64,000 bases of DNA from a gamma proteobacterium symbiont of Ctena orbiculata (GTDB taxonomy: Bacteria; Pseudomonadota; Gammaproteobacteria; Chromatiales; Chromatiaceae). The stretch is taken from NCBI GenBank assembly GCA_003058525.1, contig QBVD01000053.1, positions 1 to 64,000 on the forward strand, read 5' to 3'. Positions 55,139-64,000 of the stretch are shown piece by piece. How positions within the stretch are numbered: the first letter of the stretch is position 1; every line of letters begins with the position of its first letter. The translations under genes and the position numbers were made by a program. Below the pieces are notes generated by a model. That model saw only the letters and a program-made list of their open reading frames with translations, searched no databases and was not told the origin of the DNA.

Positions 55139-55178
55139 GAAAAAAAGCGGCTGCCTCTTCTGTGAGAGACAGCCGCTC
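55139..55178 (-). terminator. Intercistronic terminator between pstS and pstC
   Basis: On the minus strand AGCGGCTGTCTCTCACAG pairs with the following GAGGCAGCCGCT, and a run of seven T follows. It lies 20 bases after the pstS stop and 13 bases before the pstC start. It probably ends most transcripts after pstS and so sets a high binding-protein to permease ratio. Confidence 0.85.
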
Positions 55179-55198
55179 CTTCAGCTCATAAGAGAGCG

Positions 55199-56242
55199 CT
55201 AGAGTTTCAGAGAGGTTTTGGACTCAACGTCACTCTTGAACGCCTTGCGCTCTTCCATAGGCATCGGAATCAGACCCTTGTCGGCCAGATAACCGTCATC
55301 GCCCCAGGCCTTGTCGCTGGTGAACTCAGCCAGATACTCCTCGATACCGGGGATCTTGCCCATGTGCGCCTTCTTCACGTAGAAGTAGAGCGGACGGGAG
55401 ACCGGATAGCTGCCATCGGCGATCAGCTCGAAAGTCGGTTCGACGCCATCAATCATTGAACCCTGAACCTTGTCGGAGTTCTGATCCAGGAAGCTGTAAC
55501 CGAACACGCCCAGGGCGTTCTTGTTGGCTTCGAGCTTCTGCACGATCAGGTTGTCGTTCTCGCCGGCTTCGATGTATTTGCCGTCTTCACGCACGGTGTG
55601 GCAGATCGACTTGTACATCTTCTTGTCCTTCTTCTTCATCGCCTTGATCCAGTCGATCTTCTTACAGCCGCCTTCCATCGCCAGCTCAGCGAAGGCGTCA
55701 CGGGTACCGGATGTGGGGGGAGGACCCAGGACTTCGATGGCCATCGCAGGCAGATCACTGTTCACATCCTTCCAGGTCTGGTAAGGGTTGGCTACCAGCT
55801 TGCCGTTGGTGGGATCTTTCGGATCCGGAACCTCTTTGGCCAGCGCCAGGAAGATGTCCTTACGGGAAACGGAGAAACGGGGCGCCGCCTTGGAGTTGGC
55901 CAGGGCGATACCGTCATAACCGACCTTTACCTCGATGATGTCGTTGATACCACTGCCGGCGCAACGATCAACCTCGGATTTCTTGATCCGACGGGAAGCA
56001 TTGGTGATGTCGGGATGCTCGACACCGACACCGGCGCAGAACAGCTTCAGGCCGCCACCGGAACCGGTAGACTCGATCTTGGGGGTCTTGAATTTTGAGG
56101 TCTTACCGAACTGTTCGGCTACCACAGTAGCGAAAGGGTAGACGGTGGAGGAACCGACCACACTGATGTAGTCACGTGCGGAAGCCATGCCAACAAAACC
56201 GGTCAATGACAGTGCAACCGCTGCTGAGATCAGCTTTTTCAT
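55199..56242 (-). CDS. pstS: Phosphate-binding protein PstS
   Basis: The 347-residue periplasmic protein has a signal peptide ending GMASA. Phosphate-binding motifs include SVVGSSTVYPFA near the N-terminus, IESTGSGGGLK and TSGTRDAFAELAMEGG. It captures phosphate for PstCAB. A multi-unit Pho box precedes it. A terminator directly follows it. Confidence 0.95.
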   Translation of the reverse strand: MKKLISAAVALSLTGFVGMASARDYISVVGSSTVYPFATVVAEQFGKTSKFKTPKIESTGSGGGLKLFCAGVGVEHPDITNASRRIKKSEVDRCAGSGINDIIEVKVGYDGIALANSKAAPRFSVSRKDIFLALAKEVPDPKDPTNGKLVANPYQTWKDVNSDLPAMAIEVLGPPPTSGTRDAFAELAMEGGCKKIDWIKAMKKKDKKMYKSICHTVREDGKYIEAGENDNLIVQKLEANKNALGVFGYSFLDQNSDKVQGSMIDGVEPTFELIADGSYPVSRPLYFYVKKAHMGKIPGIEEYLAEFTSDKAWGDDGYLADKGLIPMPMEERKAFKSDVESKTSLKL

Positions 56243-56327
56243 GTTTCAATCTCTCCTTCGTAGAGAACTCAGTAACCATATAACTGAGCGAATGTTGTAA
56301 TCAGGCGCTAGAGGATAGGCCGTAAAG

Positions 56328-56367
56328 ATGAATAGAAAATGAGAGTGATATGACTGTTTTGTTACAG
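56328..56367 (-). promoter_or_regulatory. Multi-unit Pho box upstream of pstS
   Basis: On the minus strand four 7-base units spaced by 4 bases appear in register: CTGTAAC, CAGTCAT, CTCTCAT and TATTCAT. Each approximates the PhoB unit CTGTCAT with the 11-base period of Pho boxes. It lies about 85 bases before the pstS ATG and should be the PhoB site for pstSCAB-phoU. Confidence 0.75.
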
Positions 56368-56511
56368 AGCCATGTAGCGCGGAGTGGCTGCCGCCAAGCC
56401 TGCCGAACTATTCCAAATGCAAAAAGGGATTCGCACAGAGCCGCTGTTGTGTGCGGCATGGTCTCTCTTATTCAACGACCGGCTTATCGAAGGATGAAAC
56501 AGTATCGATTG

Positions 56512-57204
56512 TCAGCACTTGTCCGAAAACCGATAACCCGCACCGCGCACGGTCTGCAGCAGTTTATCCTTACCTGTGGGTTCCAAGGCCTTACGCAAAC
56601 GCCGGATATGGACATCCACCGTACGTTCTTCAATATAGACGTTGGTGCCCCACACCTGATCCAGCAATTGGCCACGGGTGAAGACCCTTTCGCGATGCGA
56701 CATGAAGAAGTGCAATAACCTGAACTCGGTGGGACCAAGATCAACATCTTCACCATCAGAGGTGATCCGATGGCTCACCGGATCGAGGGTAAGTCCGCCG
56801 CATTCGAGCAGATCCCCCGCCAGCAGGGGGGATACACGCCGCAGGATAGAGCGGATCCGGGCCAGCAGTTCCCTGGCGGAGAAGGGTTTGGTGACATAGT
56901 CTTCGGCGCCGATATCGAGGCCGCGAACCTTGTCATCCTCCTCGCCTTTGGCCGTCAGCATGATGATCGGGATCGATGACGTCTCACGGTCCTTCTTCAA
57001 CCTGTCCGCCAGTTCCAGGCCGCTCATGCCCGGCAGCATCCAGTCGAGCAGAATCAAATCCGGCTTGGCTTTGCGGATCTGATTGATGGCCTGGATCGCA
57101 TCTTCGACAAAATCCGCCTGAAACCCGTCCTGCTCTAAAATAAACCTCAGCATTTCGCCTACAGCGGGCTCATCATCTACAGCAAGTATTCTAGGGACTG
57201 TCAT
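56512..57204 (-). CDS. phoB: Phosphate regulon response regulator PhoB
   Basis: The 230-residue regulator has a receiver domain with acidic pocket VDDE, phospho-acceptor Asp in LILLDWMLPG, the Thr (MLTAKGE) and Lys (VTKPFS). A winged helix follows, with LLDQVWGTNVYIEERTVDVH and VRGAGYRF. It activates Pho-box promoters. It lies just upstream of pstS on the same strand. No phoR is adjacent, which is unusual. ATG at 57204 is preferred to the GTG three bases earlier. Confidence 0.93.
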   Translation of the reverse strand: MTVPRILAVDDEPAVGEMLRFILEQDGFQADFVEDAIQAINQIRKAKPDLILLDWMLPGMSGLELADRLKKDRETSSIPIIMLTAKGEEDDKVRGLDIGAEDYVTKPFSARELLARIRSILRRVSPLLAGDLLECGGLTLDPVSHRITSDGEDVDLGPTEFRLLHFFMSHRERVFTRGQLLDQVWGTNVYIEERTVDVHIRRLRKALEPTGKDKLLQTVRGAGYRFSDKC

Positions 57205-57368
57205 CACGGTATCTCTATTGACTGTGAAGTCAGCTATTAAACAGGAGGTTTGTTACACAACGATGACAGTCATGGAATCCACAGGGAGATTCCTCCCCGA
57301 ATTCTCAGGACGTATTCGGGTGAGCCCGGAATCAACCGGCCACGGGAGGCCGTGTCGGTTGGCTGTGA

Positions 57369-57719
57369 TCAGATGGCAGCCTCGCTGGCCGCCCCATCCT
57401 GATGTGCAATGGGCCGGTTACCGGATGCCGAGGTGATCACCGCATCATAGAGTTCCGGTTGGGGCCGCCAAAACATGATACCGACCCCGTCTCTCTGGGA
57501 GTGGGTCACAATACCCGTGACTGCCCAATGCCTGCCAGCGTAGAAAAACTCCAACTCGACCATCGCCCCTGTCAGCATGGTCAGGCTGCGGGTATGCAGA
57601 TAGATCCCCTGCATTGAGCAGTTAACCGCATTGGCGGGAAAGACCTGCTGCTTGCGATAGCGGATATAGACTTCCCCTGTCATGGGATAGCGCTTATTGT
57701 AGCGTCGCTCTACTGACAT
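57369..57719 (-). CDS. PilZ-domain protein
   Basis: The 116-residue protein is a single PilZ domain (c-di-GMP receptor type) with the N-terminal RRYNKRYP (RxxxR) motif and NCSMQGIYLHT (D/N-x-S-x-x-G), then a beta-barrel pattern with LEFFYAGRHWAVTGIV. It could regulate motility, surface polysaccharide or attachment; the partner is unknown. AGAGGA upstream supports ATG 57719; an in-frame ATG at 57743 is possible. It is divergent from argS. Confidence 0.85.
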   Translation of the reverse strand: MSVERRYNKRYPMTGEVYIRYRKQQVFPANAVNCSMQGIYLHTRSLTMLTGAMVELEFFYAGRHWAVTGIVTHSQRDGVGIMFWRPQPELYDAVITSASGNRPIAHQDGAASEAAI

Positions 57720-57891
57720 AATCTTTTTTTCCTCTGAATTCATGGTTATAGATAGTGTAGAAAGCGGGAATGACATCCGCATGACTGGGAAATGAACCAT
57801 TTCTGACCGAAAAATTAGCGTCTCCCCTCCCCTGAAAGGCCCGATTCCTGGTATCCTTGCCGCCCTTGAAACCGGCAATTCCACAGATAAG

Positions 57892-59652
57892 ATGAAGAAG
57901 CAGATTGAGCAACTGGTACAGGCGGCACTGAAGCAACTGGTCCAGGATGGTGTGATACCGCAAGAGGCAATGCCTGTCCCCAAGATCGAACGCACGAAAG
58001 ATAGCCGGCATGGTGACTTCGCCACCAATATCGCCATGGCACTGGCTAGGCCTGCCCGCACCAACCCCAGGGAGCTGGCTCAGCGACTTCTCGAGGCCCT
58101 CCCGGTATCCGATCTGATCGAGCGTTGCGATATTGCGGGTCCGGGATTCATCAACTTCACCCTGACCGCGACGGCCTATCACAGCCTGATACCCGCCATC
58201 ATCGAGCAAGGCCACGGCTACGGCCGCAGCGAGCTGGGTAAAGGCAAGCGCATCCAGGTCGAATTCGTCTCTGCCAACCCCACCGGCCCGTTGCATGTGG
58301 GCCATGGTCGCGGCGCGGCCTACGGTTCGGTGGTGGCCGACCTGCTGCAGGCTATCGGATTCGATGTGCATCGCGAATACTATGTTAATGACGCCGGCAG
58401 GCAGATGGATATCCTGGCCACCTCGGTCTGGCTGCGTTATCTCGAACTGTGTGACGAAACACTGACCTTTCCCGCCAACGGCTACCGGGGGGATTATGTA
58501 TGGGACATCGCGGCAACCCTGCACCGGGATCACGGGGAGGCCTATAGACAGGATGCTGAAGCCGTTTTCCAAGACGTCCCGGCGGACGAGCCCGCCGGTG
58601 GCGACAAGGAGGCCCACATCGATGGCTTGATCGATCGGGCCAAACAGCTGCTGGGAGACAACCGCTACCGGTTTGTCTTCGAATTGGGCCTCAACACAAT
58701 TCTCGACGATATCCGCGATGACCTTGGCCTGTTTGGCGTCAACTACGATGAGTGGTATTCAGAGCGCAGTCTGACCGAGAGTGGTTCCGTGACCCGGGCC
58801 ATAGAGCGACTGCGATGCGCAGAGCAACTCTATGACAAGGATGGAGCGGTCTGGTTTCGCTCCACCGACTACGGAGATGAAAAGGACCGGGTGGTCATTC
58901 GCGAGAATGGACAAACCACCTATTTCGCATCCGATATCGCCTACCACATGGACAAACTGGAACGGGGTTTCGATCGGGTCATCGATGTCTGGGGCGCAGA
59001 TCACCACGGCTATGTACCGCGGGTGAAGGCGGCCCTGCAGGCACTGGGTGACGACCCCTCCAAACTCGATGTCCTGCTGGTGCAGTTTGCGATTCTCTAT
59101 CGCAGTGGTGAGAAGGTGCAGATGTCCACCCGCTCCGGCCAGTTCGTCACCTTGCGGGAGCTGCGCAAGGAGGTCGGCGCCGATGCCGCCCGGTTCTTCT
59201 ATGTGATGCGTAAATGCGAACAGCACATGGATTTCGATCTCGATCTGGCGAAGTCCCAATCGAATGATAATCCGGTCTACTATGTGCAGTATGCCCACGC
59301 CCGCATCTGCAGCGTGTTTCAACAGGCCGCAGAACAGTCAATCTCCGTCGAGGATGATCCAACGGCAATCGATTATGCCCTGTTGAGCGAATCCCATGAG
59401 CAGGCGTTGATTACCAGCCTGGCCAGGTATCCGGAAATCGTGGAGGCGGCCGCACTGCATGAGGAACCCCACCAGCTGACCCACTACCTGCGTGATCTGG
59501 CCAACGATTTCCATACCTATTACAACGCCCATAAATTCCTGATCCCGGACACCGCACTGCGGAATGCCAGGCTGCAGCTCATCCTGGCTACCCGGCAGGT
59601 TGTGCGCAACGGCTTGAATCTGCTTGGTGTTTCAGCACCCGAGAAGATGTGA
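57892..59652 (+). CDS. argS: Arginyl-tRNA synthetase
   Basis: The 586-residue class I synthetase charges tRNA-Arg. It has the N-terminal Add-1 domain, the HIGH region [15 protein letters not shown] and a degenerate KMSKS ([13 protein letters not shown]), as is usual for ArgRS. The C-terminal DALR anticodon-binding domain follows. A SPOR gene follows four bases later, a conserved pairing. Confidence 0.97.
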   Translation: MKKQIEQLVQAALKQLVQDGVIPQEAMPVPKIERTKDSRHGDFATNIAMALARPARTNPRELAQRLLEALPVSDLIERCDIAGPGFINFTLTATAYHSLIPAIIEQGHGYGRSELGKGKRIQVEFVSANPTGPLHVGHGRGAAYGSVVADLLQAIGFDVHREYYVNDAGRQMDILATSVWLRYLELCDETLTFPANGYRGDYVWDIAATLHRDHGEAYRQDAEAVFQDVPADEPAGGDKEAHIDGLIDRAKQLLGDNRYRFVFELGLNTILDDIRDDLGLFGVNYDEWYSERSLTESGSVTRAIERLRCAEQLYDKDGAVWFRSTDYGDEKDRVVIRENGQTTYFASDIAYHMDKLERGFDRVIDVWGADHHGYVPRVKAALQALGDDPSKLDVLLVQFAILYRSGEKVQMSTRSGQFVTLRELRKEVGADAARFFYVMRKCEQHMDFDLDLAKSQSNDNPVYYVQYAHARICSVFQQAAEQSISVEDDPTAIDYALLSESHEQALITSLARYPEIVEAAALHEEPHQLTHYLRDLANDFHTYYNAHKFLIPDTALRNARLQLILATRQVVRNGLNLLGVSAPEKM

Positions 59653-59656
59653 CGGC

Positions 59657-60241
59657 ATGGCTGACTATAAGCATCGCGCTCATAAAAAAAAGAAGAAACG
59701 CCAGCATAGCGGCAGCTGCCTGTTCCATATGTTCGGCGGTATCGTCATCGGCGCCTTTCTAATGGGTCTCGCCTGGTTGAAACTGGGACCCGGCCTCTCT
59801 TCAAACGGCGTGCCCGGCGTTCCCTCCCCACGGCCCGAGGCCGCAAAACAGCAGCCCCGCAACGCTCCCAAACCCACATTCGAGTTCTACACAATTCTGC
59901 CGGAAATGGAGGTTGTCATACCCGATGAGGAGATCGTGACACCGGATGACGACACCCCGGCCAAACCTCCCAGTGACAGATCCGCCGCTCCGGATCAAGC
60001 GCAATACAGCTATGTCCTGCAGATGGGGTCATTCAGAAAACACCAGGATGCGGACCGTCTCAAGGCGAAGCTCGCGCTGATCGGTATCGAGGCGGAGATC
60101 CAGAAGGTGAGCATCAACAATCGCGATACCTACCATCGTGTCCGCAGCGGGCCCTATCACTCTCAGACCCGTTTAAATGCAGATCGGCATCTCGCCAAGG
60201 AGAACAGCATCAACAGCCTGGTCATCAAACTAAAAAAATAG
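59657..60241 (+). CDS. SPOR-domain protein (FtsN-like)
   Basis: The 194-residue protein has a basic cytoplasmic N-terminus (HKKKKKRQ), one transmembrane helix (about 20-40) and a proline-rich periplasmic linker. The C-terminal SPOR domain (about 115-192, YVLQMGSFRKHQDADRLKAKL) binds denuded peptidoglycan at the septum. The position directly after argS matches ftsN-like genes in relatives, so a cell-division role is likely. It is shorter than E. coli FtsN (319). Confidence 0.9.
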   Translation: MADYKHRAHKKKKKRQHSGSCLFHMFGGIVIGAFLMGLAWLKLGPGLSSNGVPGVPSPRPEAAKQQPRNAPKPTFEFYTILPEMEVVIPDEEIVTPDDDTPAKPPSDRSAAPDQAQYSYVLQMGSFRKHQDADRLKAKLALIGIEAEIQKVSINNRDTYHRVRSGPYHSQTRLNADRHLAKENSINSLVIKLKK

Positions 60242-60294
60242 CACCCAGCTCGGTCCATGAGGAGATCCGGCCATGAGGATGGAGTTAGCCATTT

Positions 60295-61896
60295 TTATCC
60301 ATTGACCTTGAACCTCGTTATCAATTCATTCAATTGACACATTGATTGCTGAATAGATGATGTGCAATCGACCGCTTCACTTGCCGCCTGTGTCGTCGAA
60401 TCGGCAACCGTGGCGATGTTGGCGATACTTCGGTTTATCTCTTCCGCCACACTGCTTTGCTGTTGTGCGGCGGTTGCTATCTGAACATTCATGTCATTGA
60501 TGCTGGATACCGAATCCACAATCTTATCCAATGCCTGACCGGCCCCGCTACTTTGGTCAACACTATTTTGCGCAATTTCCCTGCTCGAGGTCATGGCATT
60601 GACTGCGTTACTGGTACCTCCCTGCAGTCGCTCAATGATCTGGCGTATTTCTTCGGTAGACTGTTGTGTCCGCTTTGCCAGGGTTCTCACTTCATCGGCA
60701 ACTACGGCAAAACCGCGGCCTTGTTCCCCTGCACGGGCTGCTTCGATGGCAGCGTTCAACGCAAGCAAGTTTGTCTGTTCCGCAATACCTGTAATCACTT
60801 CAAGCACCTGACCGACTTCCTGACTGTCCTGTTCAAGTTTTTTCATGACATCAGAAGTCTCTTCCAGCTGATTTGCCATGTTTTCAATACTTGTAATTGT
60901 TTCGGCGACAATGATCCGTCCTGAGCCAGCCTCTGTATCCGCATTTCGGGCGGCATCAGCTGCTTTGGTGGCGTTCCTGGCCACTTCCTGTACGGTGGAT
61001 GCCATCTGACCCATCGCTGTGGAGGCCTGCTCTAATTCGCTATGCTGCAGTCGAACCCCTTCATTGGTACTTTGCAGTGTCTGTGCCACCTTCTCTGTAC
61101 CGAGTTGAACATGTTTGGATGTGTCTTCCACACTATTTACAATCTCTCCAACGTGAGAGAGCATTGTATTGTAGGCGGTAAACGTTTCACCTATCTCATT
61201 ATCGGTGTAGGTGACTTGTAACGGATTTGAAAAGTCTCCTTTCGCAACAGCCGTCAATCGCTCTTTCAATTGCTCAATATCTTTCATCAGGATTGCCGTA
61301 CCGAATATACGCCCAAACCAGACTAAAAGTACGATTCCGCCAGCCATAATGAGCGTAATTATCTGTTGCTTCCGTACCGCATCATTGGCTGCAGCGGCCA
61401 TCATATTGACGCCTTTGTGCATCTCTTTCAGGACCACTGGAGATTGCATGCTGATGGCTCTCAGGCCCTCAGCAGAAGGGTTTTCAAGATAGGCGTCGAT
61501 CGTTTCCCTATAGGTTTTCCATAGCCCCTCGACTTTATTCAGCTGACCACGGACTACAGGATCGTCAACTGCCTTAATACCGGCATTTTGATCGCCGTTA
61601 AGTAGATTCTGATGTGAGCTTTCGAAAAGCGCTATGGTTTTATTCACCGTATCACGAGACTCGATGGATTGCGCCGCAAGCAATGCCTCTTTCGCCACCC
61701 TCTGACTTAACATACGTTGTCTTCCAGCCACATTGATTGCTGTCGCATCAGAGCCAAGACTGGTGAAGAGAGAGACTACAGTCATCGCCGCGAAGACGAA
61801 AATCAAGATATATGATACGAAGTATTGCTTGTCTAGAGACTTAAGACCGAATACTCGCAGAATTGATTGAATTATAGTGGCTATCCAGACGTTCAT
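60295..61896 (-). CDS. Methyl-accepting chemotaxis protein with PilJ-type sensor
   Basis: The 533-residue transducer has a first transmembrane helix (about 20-45) and a PilJ-like periplasmic sensor ([19 protein letters not shown], about 50-170). A second helix follows (about 190-210), then a HAMP domain and the signalling domain with the hairpin-tip [22 protein letters not shown]. It should signal to a CheA system governing flagella or type IV pili. GGAGGT lies directly before ATG 61896, which fixes the start. The N-terminal sensor resembles that of NarX/PilJ proteins. Confidence 0.93.
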   Translation of the reverse strand: MNVWIATIIQSILRVFGLKSLDKQYFVSYILIFVFAAMTVVSLFTSLGSDATAINVAGRQRMLSQRVAKEALLAAQSIESRDTVNKTIALFESSHQNLLNGDQNAGIKAVDDPVVRGQLNKVEGLWKTYRETIDAYLENPSAEGLRAISMQSPVVLKEMHKGVNMMAAAANDAVRKQQIITLIMAGGIVLLVWFGRIFGTAILMKDIEQLKERLTAVAKGDFSNPLQVTYTDNEIGETFTAYNTMLSHVGEIVNSVEDTSKHVQLGTEKVAQTLQSTNEGVRLQHSELEQASTAMGQMASTVQEVARNATKAADAARNADTEAGSGRIIVAETITSIENMANQLEETSDVMKKLEQDSQEVGQVLEVITGIAEQTNLLALNAAIEAARAGEQGRGFAVVADEVRTLAKRTQQSTEEIRQIIERLQGGTSNAVNAMTSSREIAQNSVDQSSGAGQALDKIVDSVSSINDMNVQIATAAQQQSSVAEEINRSIANIATVADSTTQAASEAVDCTSSIQQSMCQLNELITRFKVNG

Positions 61897-62298
61897 TAGA
61901 ACCTCCACACCACATTCCATGTCAGCGAAAATATTGAAGTAAAAATAGTCCTGAGGAACCTCTGAATCGTTCGGATGTTCCAACGGCACAAGGACGCACC
62001 GCCATTTTTATCGCCCTAAGCGATTGAAAATGTTGGAAACAACAAAAATGCATTTACAGTTTCCGTGCTCCGATTATGCCAGGGATGGCATTAATCAGGA
62101 CTCCCTTATTGAATAGCGGCTAATTCAGGCAAAACATGAAAGACTTTAGCACAGCGTCTGACAATGACATTAGATGCGTCCTGCGTCATTGAATAGGCTT
62201 ATTGATTGATGCACGATCAATGAGGTTGCAAAATTGATAACGATGGGGCTGAGGATTTTGATTGACAAACGGCCGTCAATGACTCGTTCAGCGCCTGC
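61897..62298. other. Intergenic region without recognisable genes
   Basis: About 400 bases between the chemotaxis transducer and feoC. I see no ORF with support and no clear RNA or repeat. Confidence 0.5.
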
Positions 62299-62535
62299 TT
62301 ACGATTGATTCTGTTGGTTAAGCCAAACATAGAGTTCCATCTCAGCGGGATCGCAACGATTACAACTGGTTCCGCAGGCGGCTTCGACTTTACGCTGCTC
62401 GACGCGCCCTTTACGCATCCATTGCTGCAGCATCCCCCGCACCGCCTCGGGTTCCGCGTCAACATGCAGCGCGATCTCAGCCAGGGTTGCCTGACCGCGT
62501 CTTGAAAGGTAGTCCCTGATCGTACTGAGCATCAT
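62299..62535 (-). CDS. feoC: FeoC-like iron transport accessory protein
   Basis: The 78-residue winged-helix protein begins with MLSTIRDYLSRRGQATLAEIA and carries the cysteine cluster CGTSCNRC, the site proposed for Fe-S or regulatory metal binding in FeoC. It follows feoB by 7 bases on the same strand, as in feoABC operons. Two adjacent ATG codons (62535, 62532) are possible. Confidence 0.9.
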   Translation of the reverse strand: MMLSTIRDYLSRRGQATLAEIALHVDAEPEAVRGMLQQWMRKGRVEQRKVEAACGTSCNRCDPAEMELYVWLNQQNQS

Positions 62536-62542
62536 CGCAGGA

Positions 62543-64000
62543 TCAAACCCCCGCCTCGGAGATGAGCTGTTGCGTTCGCTGCGACCAGTACCTCAAAGCG
62601 CCGATAATCACAGCCAACAACGCCAGCAGGCCGATAATCCAGACCAATGCGCTTTGCGGATGCTGGGCATAGGTCGCCAGTTGATAGAAGAGGCTTGCAC
62701 TGATGAAGGCGACTCCGGTCGACCAGGCCACTACAAATGCTGCCCAGCGCGGCCCCGCCTCACGGCGAATGGCGCCAATGGTGGCCACACAGGGTGAATA
62801 GAGCAGAATAAACAGCAGGTAGGCAAAGGCCCCGGCCTGGCCGTCGAAGCGTGCGGCCATGGCACCAAATACCCCAACATTGATCTCCTGCGCCTCGGCT
62901 GCCGCCTCCGCACTGCTGATATCGCCCACATCCATGGCGAGAGGGTCGGTGAGCAGGCCCTTCACTCCGATGAGATTTTCCGGCACTGTCTCTACAGCAG
63001 CGGAGACTGCACGCCAGAAATCAAAAGGCAGATCAACTTGCGCCACACCCGCTTCCTCGTTGGCGAGATGGGTATAGAGAGCATCAAGGGTACCGACCAC
63101 CGTCTCCTTGGCCAGAATACCGGTGAATACGCCCACAGTGGCGGGCCAGTTTTCCTGATGTATGCCCATCGGCGCCAACAGGGGTGTGACTGCTTTACTG
63201 ATGCTGCTGAGGACGGAGTGTTCGGTATCCTCATTACCGAAACTGCCATCGGTGCCAATCGAATTCAGGGTGTTGATCACCAGCACCATCAATACGATCA
63301 CTTTCCCCGCCTCTTTGATAAAGAGCTTGACCCTGTCCCAGGTCCGTAACATGACACCTCTTACCGTCGGCATGTGATAGTGGGGCAGCTCCATCATGAA
63401 ACCGGCGCTCTCACCGGATAGCAGGGTCTTTTTCATGATCATTCCGGTGAGAATCGCCACCACTATGCCGATGAGATAGAGGCTGAAGACCAGGTTCTGT
63501 CCATTCGCCGGAAAGAAGGCCGCGGCAAACAGCACGTAGACCGGCAGCCTGGCGCCACAGGACATGAAAGGATTCATAAGGATGGCAAGCTTACGCTCTC
63601 TCTCACTCTCCAGGGTACGGGTCGCCATTACCGCCGGCACATTGCAGCCGAAGCCGACAATCATCGGCACGAAGGCCTTACCCGGCAGCCCGATGGAACG
63701 CATGAAACGATCCATGACAAAGGCGGCCCTGGCCATATAGCCGGAGTCTTCCACCACGGAGAGAAAAAGATAAAGCGCGGTGATGATCGGTATAAAGGTG
63801 GCCACCACCTGAATGCCACCCCCGGCACCGTCGGCCAGCAGCACGATCATCCAGTCCGGGACACCCAGCGACGCCATCAGATGACCGAAACCGTCGACGA
63901 AGATGGCGCCCGCCACACCGTCGAAGAGGTCGATGAACGCGCCGCCGATATTGATCGCAAACATGAACATCAGGTACATCACGGCCAGAAAGACCGGTAT
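62543..64000 (-). CDS. feoB: Ferrous iron transporter FeoB, C-terminal part (partial)
   Basis: The frame is open to the window edge, giving the C-terminal 485 or so residues of a protein that is normally about 770. It contains the FeoB gate domains: a first GFGCNVPAVMATRTLESERERK region and CGARLPVYVLFAAAFF, then the second gate FTGILAKETVVGTLDALY and YSPCVATIGAIRREAG. The N-terminal G-protein domain lies beyond the window. feoA would be expected further right. Confidence 0.95.
   Translation of the reverse strand: MPVFLAVMYLMFMFAINIGGAFIDLFDGVAGAIFVDGFGHLMASLGVPDWMIVLLADGAGGGIQVVATFIPIITALYLFLSVVEDSGYMARAAFVMDRFMRSIGLPGKAFVPMIVGFGCNVPAVMATRTLESERERKLAILMNPFMSCGARLPVYVLFAAAFFPANGQNLVFSLYLIGIVVAILTGMIMKKTLLSGESAGFMMELPHYHMPTVRGVMLRTWDRVKLFIKEAGKVIVLMVLVINTLNSIGTDGSFGNEDTEHSVLSSISKAVTPLLAPMGIHQENWPATVGVFTGILAKETVVGTLDALYTHLANEEAGVAQVDLPFDFWRAVSAAVETVPENLIGVKGLLTDPLAMDVGDISSAEAAAEAQEINVGVFGAMAARFDGQAGAFAYLLFILLYSPCVATIGAIRREAGPRWAAFVVAWSTGVAFISASLFYQLATYAQHPQSALVWIIGLLALLAVIIGALRYWSQRTQQLISEAGV

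Noticed and set aside
57336..57363. Hairpin AACCGGCCACGG with CCGTGTCGGTT after the PilZ gene considered as a terminator
   Set aside because: No T tract follows on either strand; it may be a hairpin but is not supported as a terminator.

Overview
The window looks like chromosome of a GC-moderate gammaproteobacterium. The gene neighbourhoods (mutY-yggX, sspA-sspB with petABC, murA-hisGDC, priA/argS/SPOR, pst-phoU-phoB, feoB-feoC) are typical of Chromatiales-like, probably sulfur-oxidising lineages. That placement is inferred from gene content and protein style; no rRNA or sulfur-oxidation gene is present to confirm it.

Layout. 1-4800 is a mobile integron: the 3' end of a group II intron (end of the maturase ORF plus domains V and VI), then seven AT-rich gene cassettes on the minus strand separated by attC sites, an attI region, and a full-length integron integrase on the plus strand diverging from the cassettes. 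The intron lies antisense to the cassettes and ends inside an attC, the arrangement known for group IIC-attC introns. 4842-10244 holds the large helicase lhr and an SRPBCC/GyrI-like protein. 10534-16002 is a probable envelope-stress locus: a secreted von Willebrand A protein, a membrane protein and a PspA-like protein on the minus strand, divergent from a response regulator and an unusual sensor kinase. 16003-18875 is a small accessory patch ending at the 3' end of tRNA-Phe. It carries a phage tail-sheath remnant, an intact hipBA toxin-antitoxin pair with a long palindromic operator, and a relic of the 3' end of the SRPBCC gene.

18876-30422 is core: tRNA-Phe, yggX-mutY-asmA, a DUF2007 protein, tRNA-Gly, an acyl-CoA synthetase, a thiS-thiG-trmB-fetA-fetB run, a macrodomain protein and a DUF3301 protein. 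Several repeat elements interrupt it. 30752-34760 has sspB and sspA, split by a miniature element with 31-bp perfect terminal repeats, and the cytochrome bc1 operon petABC. 34956-46525 has a Nif3-like protein, a DegS-type protease, a cyclase-PilZ fusion, murA, hisG-hisD-hisC, a fructosamine kinase and priA. 46571-57719 has an FG-GAP repeat lipoprotein, glycogen phosphorylase, the phosphate system phoU-pstBACS and phoB with a multi-unit Pho box, and a PilZ protein. 57892-64000 has argS, a SPOR protein, a PilJ-type chemotaxis transducer, feoC and the C-terminal part of feoB running off the window.

The most unusual parts are the integron with its intron, the vWA/PspA/two-component locus, the hipBA operator, and the miniature element between sspA and sspB, which supplies the sspA stop codon region and lies six bases upstream of the sspB start.
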